Assembly (NCBI RefSeq): GCF_016894445.1
Contig: NZ_CP056775.1
Location: 4,280,001 to 4,344,000 of the forward strand
Reading direction: 5' to 3'
DNA: 64,000 nt
DNA from: Dyadobacter sandarakinus
Lineage (GTDB): Bacteria; Bacteroidota; Bacteroidia; Cytophagales; Spirosomataceae
Below are positions 17,484-26,545 of the stretch, piece after piece; the stretch's first letter is position 1, and every line of letters starts with the position of its first letter. A program made the position numbers and the translations under genes. The notes under the pieces are model-generated. The model searched no databases and had not been told where the DNA came from. It worked only from the letters and a program-made list of their open reading frames with translations.

Positions 17484-18866
17484 ATGAATCCAGCTTCATC
17501 CTTGCGTAAAATACATTTCATTTCCATCGGCGGCAGCGTTATGCATAACCTCGCCATTGAACTTCACCTGAAAGGATTCATTGTAACAGGATCGGATGAT
17601 GAGATCTACGAACCTTCGTCCAGCCGGCTTGCAAAGTATGGGCTGCTGCCTGCCATTACAGGCTGGTTTCCAGAGAAAGTTACGGCCGACCTCGACGCGG
17701 TAATCCTGGGAATGCATGCCCGCCAGGACAATCCCGAGTTGCTGAAAGCCCAGGAACTTGGCCTGAAAGTATACTCCTATCCGGAATATATTTTTGAACA
17801 AAGTCAGCATAAACAGCGTGTAGTAGTAGCCGGAAGTCATGGTAAAACCACGATTACCAGCATGATCCTGCACGTGCTCCGCGTCAATAACCGGGTGTTC
17901 AACTACCTGGTAGGCGCCCAGATCGAAGGCTTTGACAATATGGTAAAGTTGTCTGAAAACGCGCCGCTCATCGTCATTGAGGGAGACGAGTATTTTACCT
18001 CGCCGGTGGATCCTACTCCCAAGTTCATGCATTATCAGCCGCATATTGCTTTAATCAGCGGAATTGCCTGGGACCATTTCAATGTGTTCCCAACCTGGGA
18101 GTCGTATGTCAAGCAGTTTGAGCTGCTGGCCGACTCACTGCCGAAAGCAGGCTCCATTATTTTCGACGAAACGGATGATATGCTCGATGTGATCGGACAA
18201 AAAGAGCGGCCGGATGTAGTCAGCATTGCGTATGTGGCGCATCCGTACAAAATTGAAGACGGCAGGACGGTACTCATCACTGCGCAGGGCGAAGTACCCG
18301 TGCTGGTGTTCGGGAACCACAATATGAAAAATATCAGCGGCGCCCGGGCTGTATGTGAGCGGCTCGGTATTACCGACGAGGAATTTTATGCTGCCATACA
18401 ATCCTTCAAAGGTGCGGCCAAGCGGCTCGAATTGCTGGGAAGCAATGAAACCGTGCATATTTACCGCGACTTTGCACATGCCCCTTCCAAAGTGGAAGCC
18501 ACCACTGCCGCACTCAAAGAACAGTTCCCGGACAGGCAGCTTGTTGCCTGTGCCGAGCTGCATACATTCAGCAGTCTCAACAAGGCATTTCTGGGTCAGT
18601 ATCGCAGAAAGCTGAAAGCTGCGGATGTGGCAGTTGTGTATTTCAATCCATTAACCGTTGAACATAAAAGGCTGGAAGCAATTTCAGAGGAGGATATCCG
18701 GACGGCTTTCAGGCGTGATGACCTGAAAGTATTTACCGACTCCGCTGCTCTGGCTGATTTCCTGAAAACAATCAGCTGGCAAAATGCGAACCTGCTGCTG
18801 ATGAGTTCGGGTACATTTGGTGAGCTTGACCTGAAAGCACTGGCAGACGAGATACTGGCGAATTAA
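17484..18866 (+). CDS. mpl: Mur ligase family protein, Mpl type (UDP-MurNAc:tripeptide ligase)
   Basis: A 460-residue Mur ligase with the N-terminal Rossmann segment (HFISIGGSVMHNLA, GSDDEIYEPSSSRL), the ATP loop GSHGKTT in the central domain, and the C-terminal domain (FAHAPSKVEAT). The SDDEIYEPSS pattern and the lack of a MurC start motif favour Mpl, which recycles cell-wall tripeptide by joining it to UDP-N-acetylmuramate. MurC-like activity cannot be ruled out from sequence alone. It is first in a likely three-gene unit with the LOG and OmpA/PD40 genes (gaps of 33 and 43 bases). Confidence 0.82.
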   Translation: MNPASSLRKIHFISIGGSVMHNLAIELHLKGFIVTGSDDEIYEPSSSRLAKYGLLPAITGWFPEKVTADLDAVILGMHARQDNPELLKAQELGLKVYSYPEYIFEQSQHKQRVVVAGSHGKTTITSMILHVLRVNNRVFNYLVGAQIEGFDNMVKLSENAPLIVIEGDEYFTSPVDPTPKFMHYQPHIALISGIAWDHFNVFPTWESYVKQFELLADSLPKAGSIIFDETDDMLDVIGQKERPDVVSIAYVAHPYKIEDGRTVLITAQGEVPVLVFGNHNMKNISGARAVCERLGITDEEFYAAIQSFKGAAKRLELLGSNETVHIYRDFAHAPSKVEATTAALKEQFPDRQLVACAELHTFSSLNKAFLGQYRRKLKAADVAVVYFNPLTVEHKRLEAISEEDIRTAFRRDDLKVFTDSAALADFLKTISWQNANLLLMSSGTFGELDLKALADEILAN

Positions 18867-18899
18867 CATTGGTTTTTCAAACAATATTATTCCATTTAA

Positions 18900-19496
18900 A
18901 TGCACTCCATCGTTGTTTATTGCGGCTCTAATCCGGGCAAAAACCCTGTATACGCCGAAGCTGCCTACTCCCTGGGTGCCGAACTGGCCCGGAGAAACAT
19001 TCACCTGATCTACGGAGGAGGAAACATGGGCCTCATGGGCCGGGTAGCAGATGGTGCTATGGAAAATGGCGGCTCGGTAACCGGTATCATTCCCAACTTT
19101 CTGGCCAAGCTGGAAGTTGCCCATAAAACACTTACCGAGCTGCACCTGGTAGAAACCATGCACGAGCGTAAAGCCAAGATGGTGTCGCTGTCTGCCGGCG
19201 TCATTGCATTGCCGGGCGGATACGGAACATTTGACGAGCTTTTCGAAATCCTTACGTGGTCACAGCTCCGGATTTTTGAAGGACCCATCGGGCTGCTCAA
19301 TATCAACGGATTTTACGACCTGCTTTTACTTCAGCTTGACAAGATGGTGGAAGAAGGATTTTTACAGCCCGGTAACCGCAGGCTGCTCGTAGTGGCAAAC
19401 AGCGCGGCCGGGTTACTGGAAAAGATGGAAACCTTCATCCTGGAAAATCCTGAAAATAAGCCGCTCGACAACTCGTTATATGTTAGCGAAAATTAA
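18900..19496 (+). CDS. LOG family protein (TIGR00730, nucleoside-5'-monophosphate phosphoribohydrolase-like)
   Basis: A 198-residue Rossmann-fold protein with the family signature PGGYGTFDE and the N-terminal VVYCGSNPG and IYGGGNMGLMG loops. Family members cleave cytokinin riboside or other nucleoside monophosphates to base and ribose-5-phosphate, and were long misnamed lysine decarboxylases. The Arg-Lys in HERKAKM and the Glu of the signature form the expected active site. It follows mpl by 33 bases and is probably cotranscribed. The natural substrate is unknown. Confidence 0.9.
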   Translation: MHSIVVYCGSNPGKNPVYAEAAYSLGAELARRNIHLIYGGGNMGLMGRVADGAMENGGSVTGIIPNFLAKLEVAHKTLTELHLVETMHERKAKMVSLSAGVIALPGGYGTFDELFEILTWSQLRIFEGPIGLLNINGFYDLLLLQLDKMVEEGFLQPGNRRLLVVANSAAGLLEKMETFILENPENKPLDNSLYVSEN

Positions 19497-19539
19497 CCGG
19501 ACAATGTATCCAAACCTGCCCGAACACACTTTCAACACG

Positions 19540-21114
19540 ATGCGTATTTCACTACTGCTGACCAGCCTTTTTCTGATACCTGTTTGTGCCAGCGCCCAGC
19601 TGGAAAATCTTGGTAAAACGATCAATACGGAGTATAATGAGATAAGTCCCATTATTTCACCGGATGGAAAAACGCTGTACTTTTCCCGCGTAAGCCACCC
19701 ACAGAATACCCGCGGTACCAAGGGAAGTCAGGATATCTGGTACTCGGAGCTGAGAAATGAAAACTGGTCTGCTGCCCGCAGGCTGCCACCTCCCCTCAAC
19801 AAGGAGGATTACAATAGTCTTTACAGCATTACTCCCGACGGTAATACCCTGCTCATCAAAGGTTCCTATAAAAACGGGGTATATGAAACCAGGGGATTTT
19901 CGACCAGCAAGAAAACGGCGCGGGGATGGACACCACCCAATAAACTCGACATTCCGGGCTATGCCAAGATCAGCAAAGGCCAGTTTGACTGCGGGTTTCT
20001 TTCCAATGACGGCAAAACGCTTGTGATGTCTTTCAGTGAAAAGAAGAACAGCAAAGTGGACGACCTGTATGTTACATTCAAGCAAAAAGACGGCTCATGG
20101 AGCAAGCCCGTAAACCTGGGCGCAGAGATCAATACCGAAGAATTTACAGAAACCACTCCTTTCCTGGCACCCGACGGTGTTACACTGTACTTTTCAAGCG
20201 ACCGTAAAGGCGGGCAGGGAAGCAACGATATTTATTACAGCAAGCGGATCGACCGGACGTGGAAACGCTGGTCACGGCCTGTAAACCTGGGTGCGGCGAT
20301 CAACACGCCGGGCTACGACGCCTATTACACGATCTCGGCTGTGGGTGATTATGCCTACATGGTTTCCTTTGAAGGTACAGAAGGTAAAGGCGACATTGTA
20401 CGCTTCAACCTCCGGCCCAAACCCACAGAGGGCGATAGTACCGAAGCGCCGATCGCCAACATCCCGGCATCTGACCCGGTAGTAATGGTAAGCGGGAAAG
20501 TAATCGACTCCAAAACAGGCAAGCCGGTAGAAGCCACCATTATTTATGAAAACCTGGAAACCGGAGAGGAAGTAGGTACTGCCACTACCAACCCTACTAC
20601 CGGTGATTACAAGCTGGTACTGCCATATGGCCAGAAATACAGCATGCGTGCCGTAGCGCCCAACTTTATTGCAGAGGGTGAAAACGTAGACCTGACCGAC
20701 TCCACTTCAAAAGAAAAAGGGTACAAGGAAATCAGCAATAAATCCCTGAAGCTTATTCCCATCGAGGAAGGACAGATCGTAAGGCTCAACAACATCTTCT
20801 TTGCGACAGGTAAGTCAGCCCTCAGCAGCGAATCTTACCCCGAACTGAACCGCATAGCGATTACCATGACGGACAACAAGTCACTAAGCATTGAGCTGGG
20901 CGGTCACACCGATAACGTAGGTACGGCGGAGTTCAACCAGAAACTATCACAGGACAGGGCTGACAGTGTTCGCGAATACCTGATCGGAAAAGGCATTGAG
21001 CCCGACCGTGTCGCAAGTAAAGGTTATGGAGAAACCGTGCCGGTAGCGAAAAATGATACCCCCGAAGGACAGCAGCGAAACCGCCGCGTAGAGTTCAAGA
21101 TCCTGAAAAAGTAA
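19540..21114 (+). CDS. OmpA-family outer-membrane protein with PD40 propeller
   Basis: From the ATG at 19540 the protein has 524 residues: a signal peptide ending at ASAQ, a PD40/WD40-like beta-propeller (repeats such as ISPDGKTLYFS, APDGVTLYFSSDRKGG), a small carboxypeptidase-regulatory-like domain (VSGKVIDSKTGKPVEATI), and a C-terminal OmpA peptidoglycan-binding domain (FATGKSALSSES, GGHTDNVGTAEFN, RRVEF). It should sit in the periplasm, anchored to murein and facing the outer membrane. Related proteins in Bacteroidota are associated with the T9SS machinery and gliding (PorE-like). Earlier in-frame ATGs (19480, 19504) would spoil the signal peptide. Confidence 0.88.
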   Translation: MRISLLLTSLFLIPVCASAQLENLGKTINTEYNEISPIISPDGKTLYFSRVSHPQNTRGTKGSQDIWYSELRNENWSAARRLPPPLNKEDYNSLYSITPDGNTLLIKGSYKNGVYETRGFSTSKKTARGWTPPNKLDIPGYAKISKGQFDCGFLSNDGKTLVMSFSEKKNSKVDDLYVTFKQKDGSWSKPVNLGAEINTEEFTETTPFLAPDGVTLYFSSDRKGGQGSNDIYYSKRIDRTWKRWSRPVNLGAAINTPGYDAYYTISAVGDYAYMVSFEGTEGKGDIVRFNLRPKPTEGDSTEAPIANIPASDPVVMVSGKVIDSKTGKPVEATIIYENLETGEEVGTATTNPTTGDYKLVLPYGQKYSMRAVAPNFIAEGENVDLTDSTSKEKGYKEISNKSLKLIPIEEGQIVRLNNIFFATGKSALSSESYPELNRIAITMTDNKSLSIELGGHTDNVGTAEFNQKLSQDRADSVREYLIGKGIEPDRVASKGYGETVPVAKNDTPEGQQRNRRVEFKILKK

Positions 21115-21138
21115 GAAGCTTTGCGGCTACCCTCATTT

Positions 21139-21759
21139 CTAGTAAAGCACTACAAGAAAGAGAAACACGACCAGCCAGAGTGCGCCGGTAAAGTGCCAGT
21201 AAGTGGTAAAAAGACGGATACGAAGACGGTTGGGCGGATTCACACTGTACACAAAAGAATCCACGTACGTCCTGTTTTTGACAGCTTTTCTGAACAGATT
21301 GATCAGGTAGAAAACTCCTGCAAGAATATGCAGCAAATGCAGGCCGGTAAGCAGGTACACGAATCCGGCGGCTGTGTTGACAGTTTTAAAAACACCCGCA
21401 TTCATCATCTCCGTCCATCCGGTAATCTGCAGCAGCATGAAGCTCAGCCCGAGAATGAGGGTAGATCCCAGAAAAACCCGGTAATGCAGAAAGCGCTCGC
21501 TGGTAAAAGCCAGGTTAGCCTCATGGAGGGTGATACTGCTAAACATGATCACCAGCGTACTCAGCCAGAACATGTCGGGCAGGGCAATGAGGTGGCTGCT
21601 TTCTTTGCGGGCATGCAAAAGAAAAATGATGAAAATGGTTGTAAAAACCAGTGAGCTGCCCACAACGCCCAGCCATAGCATAAACCCCAGAGGCTCGCGT
21701 CGCCGGGTGAAAGGATTTTCCCTTGTTCTGGTGGTGTGTTTTGGACTCATCTTTCTCAT
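21139..21759 (-). CDS. heme-copper (cytochrome c) oxidase subunit III family protein
   Basis: About 206 residues with five predicted membrane helices. The family hallmarks are the histidine and glutamate in the second helix region (SSITLHEANLAF), the long helix with TGLHLLHILAGVFYL, and the C-terminal YWHFTGALWLVVF. Subunit III stabilises the oxidase core and may help oxygen access. No other oxidase subunit is in the window, so this is an isolated copy. Start choice is uncertain: ATGs at 21759 and 21750 are both plausible and the longer frame from 21789 less so. Confidence 0.85.
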   Translation of the reverse strand: MRKMSPKHTTRTRENPFTRRREPLGFMLWLGVVGSSLVFTTIFIIFLLHARKESSHLIALPDMFWLSTLVIMFSSITLHEANLAFTSERFLHYRVFLGSTLILGLSFMLLQITGWTEMMNAGVFKTVNTAAGFVYLLTGLHLLHILAGVFYLINLFRKAVKNRTYVDSFVYSVNPPNRLRIRLFTTYWHFTGALWLVVFLFLVVLY

Positions 21760-21816
21760 CTTTCCGGCTGTGAACGCCCCTGTGAACAATCTTTATGCCT
21801 GAATGTTTCCGGGAAG

Positions 21817-22626
21817 TTACCCCAGAAAACCCTGCCACACTATATAGTCGCTGAAAATGGTTTTCAAATCTGTTTCAGAATCAAAAATCCCGTACAACGT
21901 GGACCCCGATCCACTCATAGAAGCATATAACGCTCCCTGCTGGTACAACGTGTTCTTGATCTCCTGCAAAAGAGGGTATTTTGGAAAAAGGGTTGCTTCA
22001 AAATCGTTTTTTACTCTTCCCCTCCATTCAGATACCGGCCTGCTCAATAACGTACGCAGATCCTCCCCGGTTTGTTGGGGCCTGATGCCGGCATATGCCT
22101 CAGCGGTAGAAATATGCAGGCGCGGGTTAACCAGAACAATCCATTTTCCCGTCAGGTTCAGCTCCAAAGCCTCAAAACGATCGCCTTTTTCAAAACAGTA
22201 GGCTGGCTTGTTGAGAATGAAAAAAGCACAGTCACTACCCAATCTACGTGCAAAACCCAGCTGTTTTTCAAAAGAAATTTTCAGATCAAAATACTGATCC
22301 AGTGCCTTGATGGCGAATGCAGCATCGGCTGACCCTCCACCCAGGCCGGCACCAACCGGAATTCCTTTGAGCAGGTGCATGTGTACCGGGCCGAGCTGAT
22401 ACTCCGCGGCGAGCAGCCGGTAGGCCTTTTCACACAGGTTTTCGGAGCCATCTTCAGGTATACCGATACCCTCAGCCGTAAAAGTGAATTGTGCTGACGG
22501 GGTGATTTCAAGCGCATCGGACCAGCCTACCGGGTAAAAGCAGGATGCTATGTTATGGTAGCCGTCGGGGCGTTTTTCGGTGATATTCAGCCCAATGTTG
22601 ATTTTGGCATTAGGAAAAACGAGCAT
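21817..22626 (-). CDS. ispE: 4-diphosphocytidyl-2-C-methyl-D-erythritol kinase
   Basis: A 269-residue GHMP kinase. The N-terminal AKINIGLNI segment and the ATP loop PVGAGLGGGSADAAFA are diagnostic of IspE; the catalytic Asp is in GSDCAFF. It phosphorylates CDP-methylerythritol in the non-mevalonate isoprenoid pathway. The C-terminal SMSGSGSTLYGIF glycine-rich loop is intact. It is followed by the oxidase subunit III gene on the same strand, 57 bases away, with no functional link apparent. Confidence 0.95.
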   Translation of the reverse strand: MLVFPNAKINIGLNITEKRPDGYHNIASCFYPVGWSDALEITPSAQFTFTAEGIGIPEDGSENLCEKAYRLLAAEYQLGPVHMHLLKGIPVGAGLGGGSADAAFAIKALDQYFDLKISFEKQLGFARRLGSDCAFFILNKPAYCFEKGDRFEALELNLTGKWIVLVNPRLHISTAEAYAGIRPQQTGEDLRTLLSRPVSEWRGRVKNDFEATLFPKYPLLQEIKNTLYQQGALYASMSGSGSTLYGIFDSETDLKTIFSDYIVWQGFLG

Positions 22627-22703
22627 GGGATCTGCAAATGTTCAGGGCCGCAAATATGCGCAGATCGGGCCAACATCCGGCAGGTTCATTGGACTTTGTA
22701 CAT

Positions 22704-22730
22704 AAAAAAAGCCGGAACGTATGTTCCGGC
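22704..22730 (-). terminator. terminator after the M28 peptidase gene
   Basis: GCCGGAAC and GTTCCGGC form a perfect 8-bp stem with a four-base loop. On the minus strand it is followed by seven T, about 15 bases past the peptidase stop. Confidence 0.88.
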
Positions 22731-22744
22731 CGGTACCGTGAATG

Positions 22745-24208
22745 CTAGTTTTTCCATCGCCACTCCTGCCCGATCACCAGCTCTTCTTTGAGTCCCTGCG
22801 AAATCAGGTAATCCCGTGTATTGCTGTCGGAGAGTCGTTTTACGGCAATGCTGCTGGTATTGGCGAGTGCATACAAATACATGGATGCAATGCGCACCGT
22901 ATTTTCAAGCTGTTCTTTGTTGACCAGATCGAAATCATCGCAATCGGCATGGTAGCATTGCAGCACCGAGGGATCCAGGTGTCCGGACAATCCGGCCACA
23001 GGCACGCCTTCCAGCATAAACGGCTGGTGATCGCTGTGCAGGCCGGCGCGGTTGAGCGACTCGTTTTTATAATTTTGGTCAATATGATGAATTGTGGAGC
23101 CGATGGTCCCAAAAAACTCGTTCATCTCATCCCTTCCAAAGGCATTCAGTCCCTGCGGATCATTGGTCATATCGAGGTTCATCATATAGCTGACCTTATC
23201 TATACCCCCCGATTTTTTCAGTTCTTCCACAAAATGCTTGGAACCCAGCAGGCCTTGTTCTTCTCCCATAAACAGGACAAACTGCACTGTACGCTCGGGC
23301 TTGAATTTTAATGCCCTGAATGTTCTTGCGATATCCATTACGGCAAAAGAGCCGATACCATTATCGATGGCACCCGTCGCCAGGTCCCAGGAGTCGAGGT
23401 GGCCGCCGATGATGACTTTATCATCCGATTTTCCTTTGAGCGTGGCAATGACATTCCGTGCTTTAATGGGTTTGGAAATGTTCTGCATGTTGATGTGCGC
23501 TTCGAGAGGGCCTTCGTCCTGCATCCATTTGCGGATTTCATTACCGCTGTCACTAGATATACAAACTGCCGGAATGGAAATAATGGCGCCGGTTACAGAG
23601 GCAGTGCCGGTAAGGAGTATTTTGCCGGGAGCACCATTGACCATAATCATCCCTTTGGCACCATACTTGATCGCCAGTGCGGTTTTCTCAGACCTATGCA
23701 GGTTCTTTTTGCCCGTTACACCTGCAAGATTGATATTCGCCAGAGCAATTTTTCCTTTGACTTTCTCGCGCACAGCCTCGAAATCCTCTTCCAGTCCGTT
23801 ACCTACATCCACGATCTCACCCTGCATGTTGGCTTCCACGGGTGAATGTGCCAGGGATACCACCGGAACTTCCCTGAAATTGTCACTGCTACCGGGAGCA
23901 ATGGAAAGTGTTACCGTGTCGCGCATCCAGGCCTCTACTTCGAAAGGCTGGTACTTTACATCCGTAAATCCATAGCTTTTGAGCAACCTGAATGCATAAT
24001 CCTCCGCTTTTTCTCCATTGACGCTGCCTGTCAGCCGATGGCCTATGGACTTGGTGGCGTCCCCCAGGGTTGCATATGCCTTGCTATTGGTTCTCACCTC
24101 ATTATCCAGCCGCCTGAACGCTTTTTCCCACCTGCCATCGTCTCCCCGAAAGCCGGCACAACACATAATAAACCCGCCAGAGACAAGAATTTGTAAAGCT
24201 CTTTTCAT
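22745..24208 (-). CDS. secreted M28-family zinc aminopeptidase with PA domain
   Basis: From the ATG before KRALQ the protein has 487 residues with a hydrophobic, Cys-containing N-terminus that is a signal peptide. A PA domain (about 140-250) is inserted before the peptidase core. The zinc ligands and catalytic residues of the family are visible: GGHLDSWD (His, Asp), AIDNGIG (Asp), GEEQG (catalytic Glu and ligand Glu), NLDMTND (Asp) and CYHADCDD (His). It probably trims peptides in the periplasm or outside the cell. A longer start at 24241 is possible. It has its own terminator. Confidence 0.9.
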   Translation of the reverse strand: MKRALQILVSGGFIMCCAGFRGDDGRWEKAFRRLDNEVRTNSKAYATLGDATKSIGHRLTGSVNGEKAEDYAFRLLKSYGFTDVKYQPFEVEAWMRDTVTLSIAPGSSDNFREVPVVSLAHSPVEANMQGEIVDVGNGLEEDFEAVREKVKGKIALANINLAGVTGKKNLHRSEKTALAIKYGAKGMIMVNGAPGKILLTGTASVTGAIISIPAVCISSDSGNEIRKWMQDEGPLEAHINMQNISKPIKARNVIATLKGKSDDKVIIGGHLDSWDLATGAIDNGIGSFAVMDIARTFRALKFKPERTVQFVLFMGEEQGLLGSKHFVEELKKSGGIDKVSYMMNLDMTNDPQGLNAFGRDEMNEFFGTIGSTIHHIDQNYKNESLNRAGLHSDHQPFMLEGVPVAGLSGHLDPSVLQCYHADCDDFDLVNKEQLENTVRIASMYLYALANTSSIAVKRLSDSNTRDYLISQGLKEELVIGQEWRWKN

Positions 24209-24505
24209 ATTTCCCGATAAAGGATGTTTATATAACGCCACCCCGCCAAGAACACGGGAGGGCTAACTCATTGCAAGATAAACACAAAATAGACCTTAAA
24301 CAGGTTCCCGCGTCTAAATTATATGGGTCTGAAATGGAATTCTTTCGACGCCGGCAGCCACAGGAAAGCGCTTTTTCCACACTGAGCGGGATCACGCCGT
24401 TTAAGTGTAAGTTTCACACTTTAAATGTGGGAAATCTGACATTTATTTGAAAAATTTTATATTTTTTTGCGATGGAATTAACCATTAACCATACTCTCAT
24501 CCACC
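24209..24505. promoter_or_regulatory. divergent control region between the M28 peptidase gene and xylB, with inverted repeat
   Basis: About 300 bases with no gene. AAGTGT and ACACTT (24403-24421) form a 6-bp inverted repeat with a seven-base spacer, followed by an AT-rich tract (24430-24470) likely to hold the xylB promoter. No clean TAnnTTTG box is seen. The repeat is an operator candidate for a sugar-responsive regulator. Confidence 0.35.
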
Positions 24506-25993
24506 ATGTATCTTCTAGGATTCGACCTGGGCAGCTCATCAGTTAAAGCCTGTCTGGTGAACGCCGACACCGGAGCAGTTGCGGCCTCCGCATTTTATCC
24601 CGAAAGAGAAATGAGCATTGCCGCTCCTCAGCCCGGATTTGCCGAGCAGCACCCTGAGCTCTGGTGGGAAAATGCCTGCCTGGCGTCGCGCGCCGTCATG
24701 CAGAAAGCCGGCATTGCTCCCGACGAAGTGGGTGCAATCGGGATTTCCTATCAGATGCACGGACTTGTGGTGGTGGATGAGCAGTTGAATGTATTACGTC
24801 CTTCCATTATCTGGTGCGACAGCCGGGCTGTGGAAATCGGGAATAAAGCCATGCAATCGCTTGGGGAGGAATATGTGCTTCCACATTTGCTCAATTCTCC
24901 GGGCAACTTTACGGCTTCCAAGCTGGGCTGGGTGAAGGAGCATGAACCTAAAATTTATTCCAGGATCCACAAATTTATGCTTCCGGGCGATTACCTGGCT
25001 GCACGCATGACGGGCGAGGTGGTTACCACTCCCTCGGGCTTATCAGAGGGAATATCCTGGGATTTTGTAAACAACCGTCCCGCCGACTTTCTGTTTGACT
25101 ATTTCGGTTTCAGCTCAGGGCTGCTTGCAGAAGTACAACCTACGTTCAGCGAGCAGGGCAGGATTTCGGCCGGTGCAGCTTTGGAACTTGGCCTGCGCAC
25201 AGGCATTCCGGTGACGTACCGGGCAGGTGACCAGCCCAACAACGCATTTTCACTCAACGTGCTTGAACCCGGTGAAGTAGCTGCCACGGCGGGCACTTCG
25301 GGTGTCGTGTACGGGGTCAGCGACCAGATCAAGTTTGATCACCAGTCGAGGGTAAATACGTTTCTGCACGTTAATCCGCTCACGGAAGCGGCGCGGTACG
25401 GGGTTTTGCTTTGTGTAAATGGCACCGGCAGCCTCAATGGCTGGCTGCGCAACTCCCTTTTTAAAGGGAATATCTCCTACCCCGAAATGAATGCACTGGC
25501 TGCGGCAGCACCGGTAGGATCAGGCGGCCTGCTTTGTCTCCCTTTTGGAAATGGTGCCGAGCGCATGCTCGAAAACCGCGACCCCGGGGCTACCTTCAAG
25601 AACATCCAGTTCAGCCGGCACGAAGCCGCACATTTTACCAGGGCGGCACAGGAAGGCATTGTTTTCGCTCTGTATTATGGCATGGAGATCATGGAAACCG
25701 TAGGTGTATCGCTGAATAACATCCGCGCAGGAGAGGCAAATATGTTCCTCAGTCCCATTTTCAGGGAAACTTTCGCGAATGTTTCGGGCGCTACCGTGGA
25801 GCTTTACAATACAGACGGAGCACAGGGCGCGGCACGTGCGGCAGGTTTTGGTCTGGGTTATTATAAAAACAGGAAAGAAGCTTTTGAAGGTTTGTCTGCT
25901 TTGAAAACCATTGAGCCTGATCCGGTTTTGCAGGAAAGTACACGCGAAGCATACCGCGAATGGAAGCTGGTCCTCGAAAAAAGTTTGATGTAA
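24506..25993 (+). CDS. xylB: xylulokinase, FGGY family
   Basis: A 495-residue FGGY carbohydrate kinase. It has the N-terminal phosphate-binding loop (GFDLGSSSVKACL), the substrate-side motif SYQMHGLVVVD typical of xylulokinases, the catalytic Asp in RAGDQPNNAF, and the C-terminal ATP-site TDGAQGAARAAGFG. It phosphorylates D-xylulose to xylulose-5-phosphate for the pentose phosphate pathway. Xylose isomerase is not adjacent, so the pathway partner lies elsewhere. It is monocistronic with a strong terminator. Confidence 0.92.
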   Translation: MYLLGFDLGSSSVKACLVNADTGAVAASAFYPEREMSIAAPQPGFAEQHPELWWENACLASRAVMQKAGIAPDEVGAIGISYQMHGLVVVDEQLNVLRPSIIWCDSRAVEIGNKAMQSLGEEYVLPHLLNSPGNFTASKLGWVKEHEPKIYSRIHKFMLPGDYLAARMTGEVVTTPSGLSEGISWDFVNNRPADFLFDYFGFSSGLLAEVQPTFSEQGRISAGAALELGLRTGIPVTYRAGDQPNNAFSLNVLEPGEVAATAGTSGVVYGVSDQIKFDHQSRVNTFLHVNPLTEAARYGVLLCVNGTGSLNGWLRNSLFKGNISYPEMNALAAAAPVGSGGLLCLPFGNGAERMLENRDPGATFKNIQFSRHEAAHFTRAAQEGIVFALYYGMEIMETVGVSLNNIRAGEANMFLSPIFRETFANVSGATVELYNTDGAQGAARAAGFGLGYYKNRKEAFEGLSALKTIEPDPVLQESTREAYREWKLVLEKSLM

Positions 25994-26014
25994 AGCTTAT
26001 TATAAAGTTACCTC

Positions 26015-26042
26015 AATAGCCGGTGCAGACCGGCTATTTTTG
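26015..26042 (+). terminator. terminator after xylB
   Basis: AATAGCCGGT and ACCGGCTATT form a 10-bp stem with a GCAG loop and are followed by TTTG. It lies about 20 bases past the xylB stop codon. Confidence 0.88.
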
Positions 26043-26157
26043 TTTGCACACAAAAAAACGCACTTCAAATCCTTTCAGGTGTTTTGCTATATTGCAAACG
26101 AAGATCTATGCACACGCGCCCGGAACATTGTTGCCGGGAGTTTAAAATAAGACCGTA

Positions 26158-26514
26158 ATGAGACTTTGCCTTGAATGCAAAAAACCTCTTTTGGGCCGTA
26201 TTGACAAGAAATTCTGCTCGGACCTGTGCCGCAACAGTCACAACAACCGCCTGAACTCTGACGCATACAATGTAGTCAGAAACATGAACAACCAGCTCCG
26301 TAAAAACCGGAGAATACTTGAAGAGCTTTGCCCGGGAGACAAATCAAAAATCACCAGAAGCACGCTGGTCCACAAAGGGTTTGATTTTGACCTGATCACG
26401 AGCCTTCACCACTGCCCGAAAGGTAGCATTTACCGCTTCGTATACGATTATAGCTATGTTAAGCTGGAAAATGATTTTTACCTGATCGTGAAAGATAAAA
26501 GGATGGATAAGTAG
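26158..26514 (+). CDS. small zinc-ribbon protein of unknown function
   Basis: A 118-residue cytoplasmic protein. Four cysteines at residues 4, 7, 20 and 24 (C-x2-C, C-x3-C) form a small zinc ribbon resembling DUF2116. The rest is basic and helical at first (NMNNQLRKNRRILEE) and then beta-rich (GSIYRFVYDYSYVKL). The fold and the charge suggest nucleic acid or ribosome binding, but no function is known. It lies 32 bases upstream of the aldo/keto reductase gene and may share its transcript. Confidence 0.75.
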   Translation: MRLCLECKKPLLGRIDKKFCSDLCRNSHNNRLNSDAYNVVRNMNNQLRKNRRILEELCPGDKSKITRSTLVHKGFDFDLITSLHHCPKGSIYRFVYDYSYVKLENDFYLIVKDKRMDK

Positions 26515-26545
26515 ATATTTGCATTTGCACTTAAATGAATGCCGT

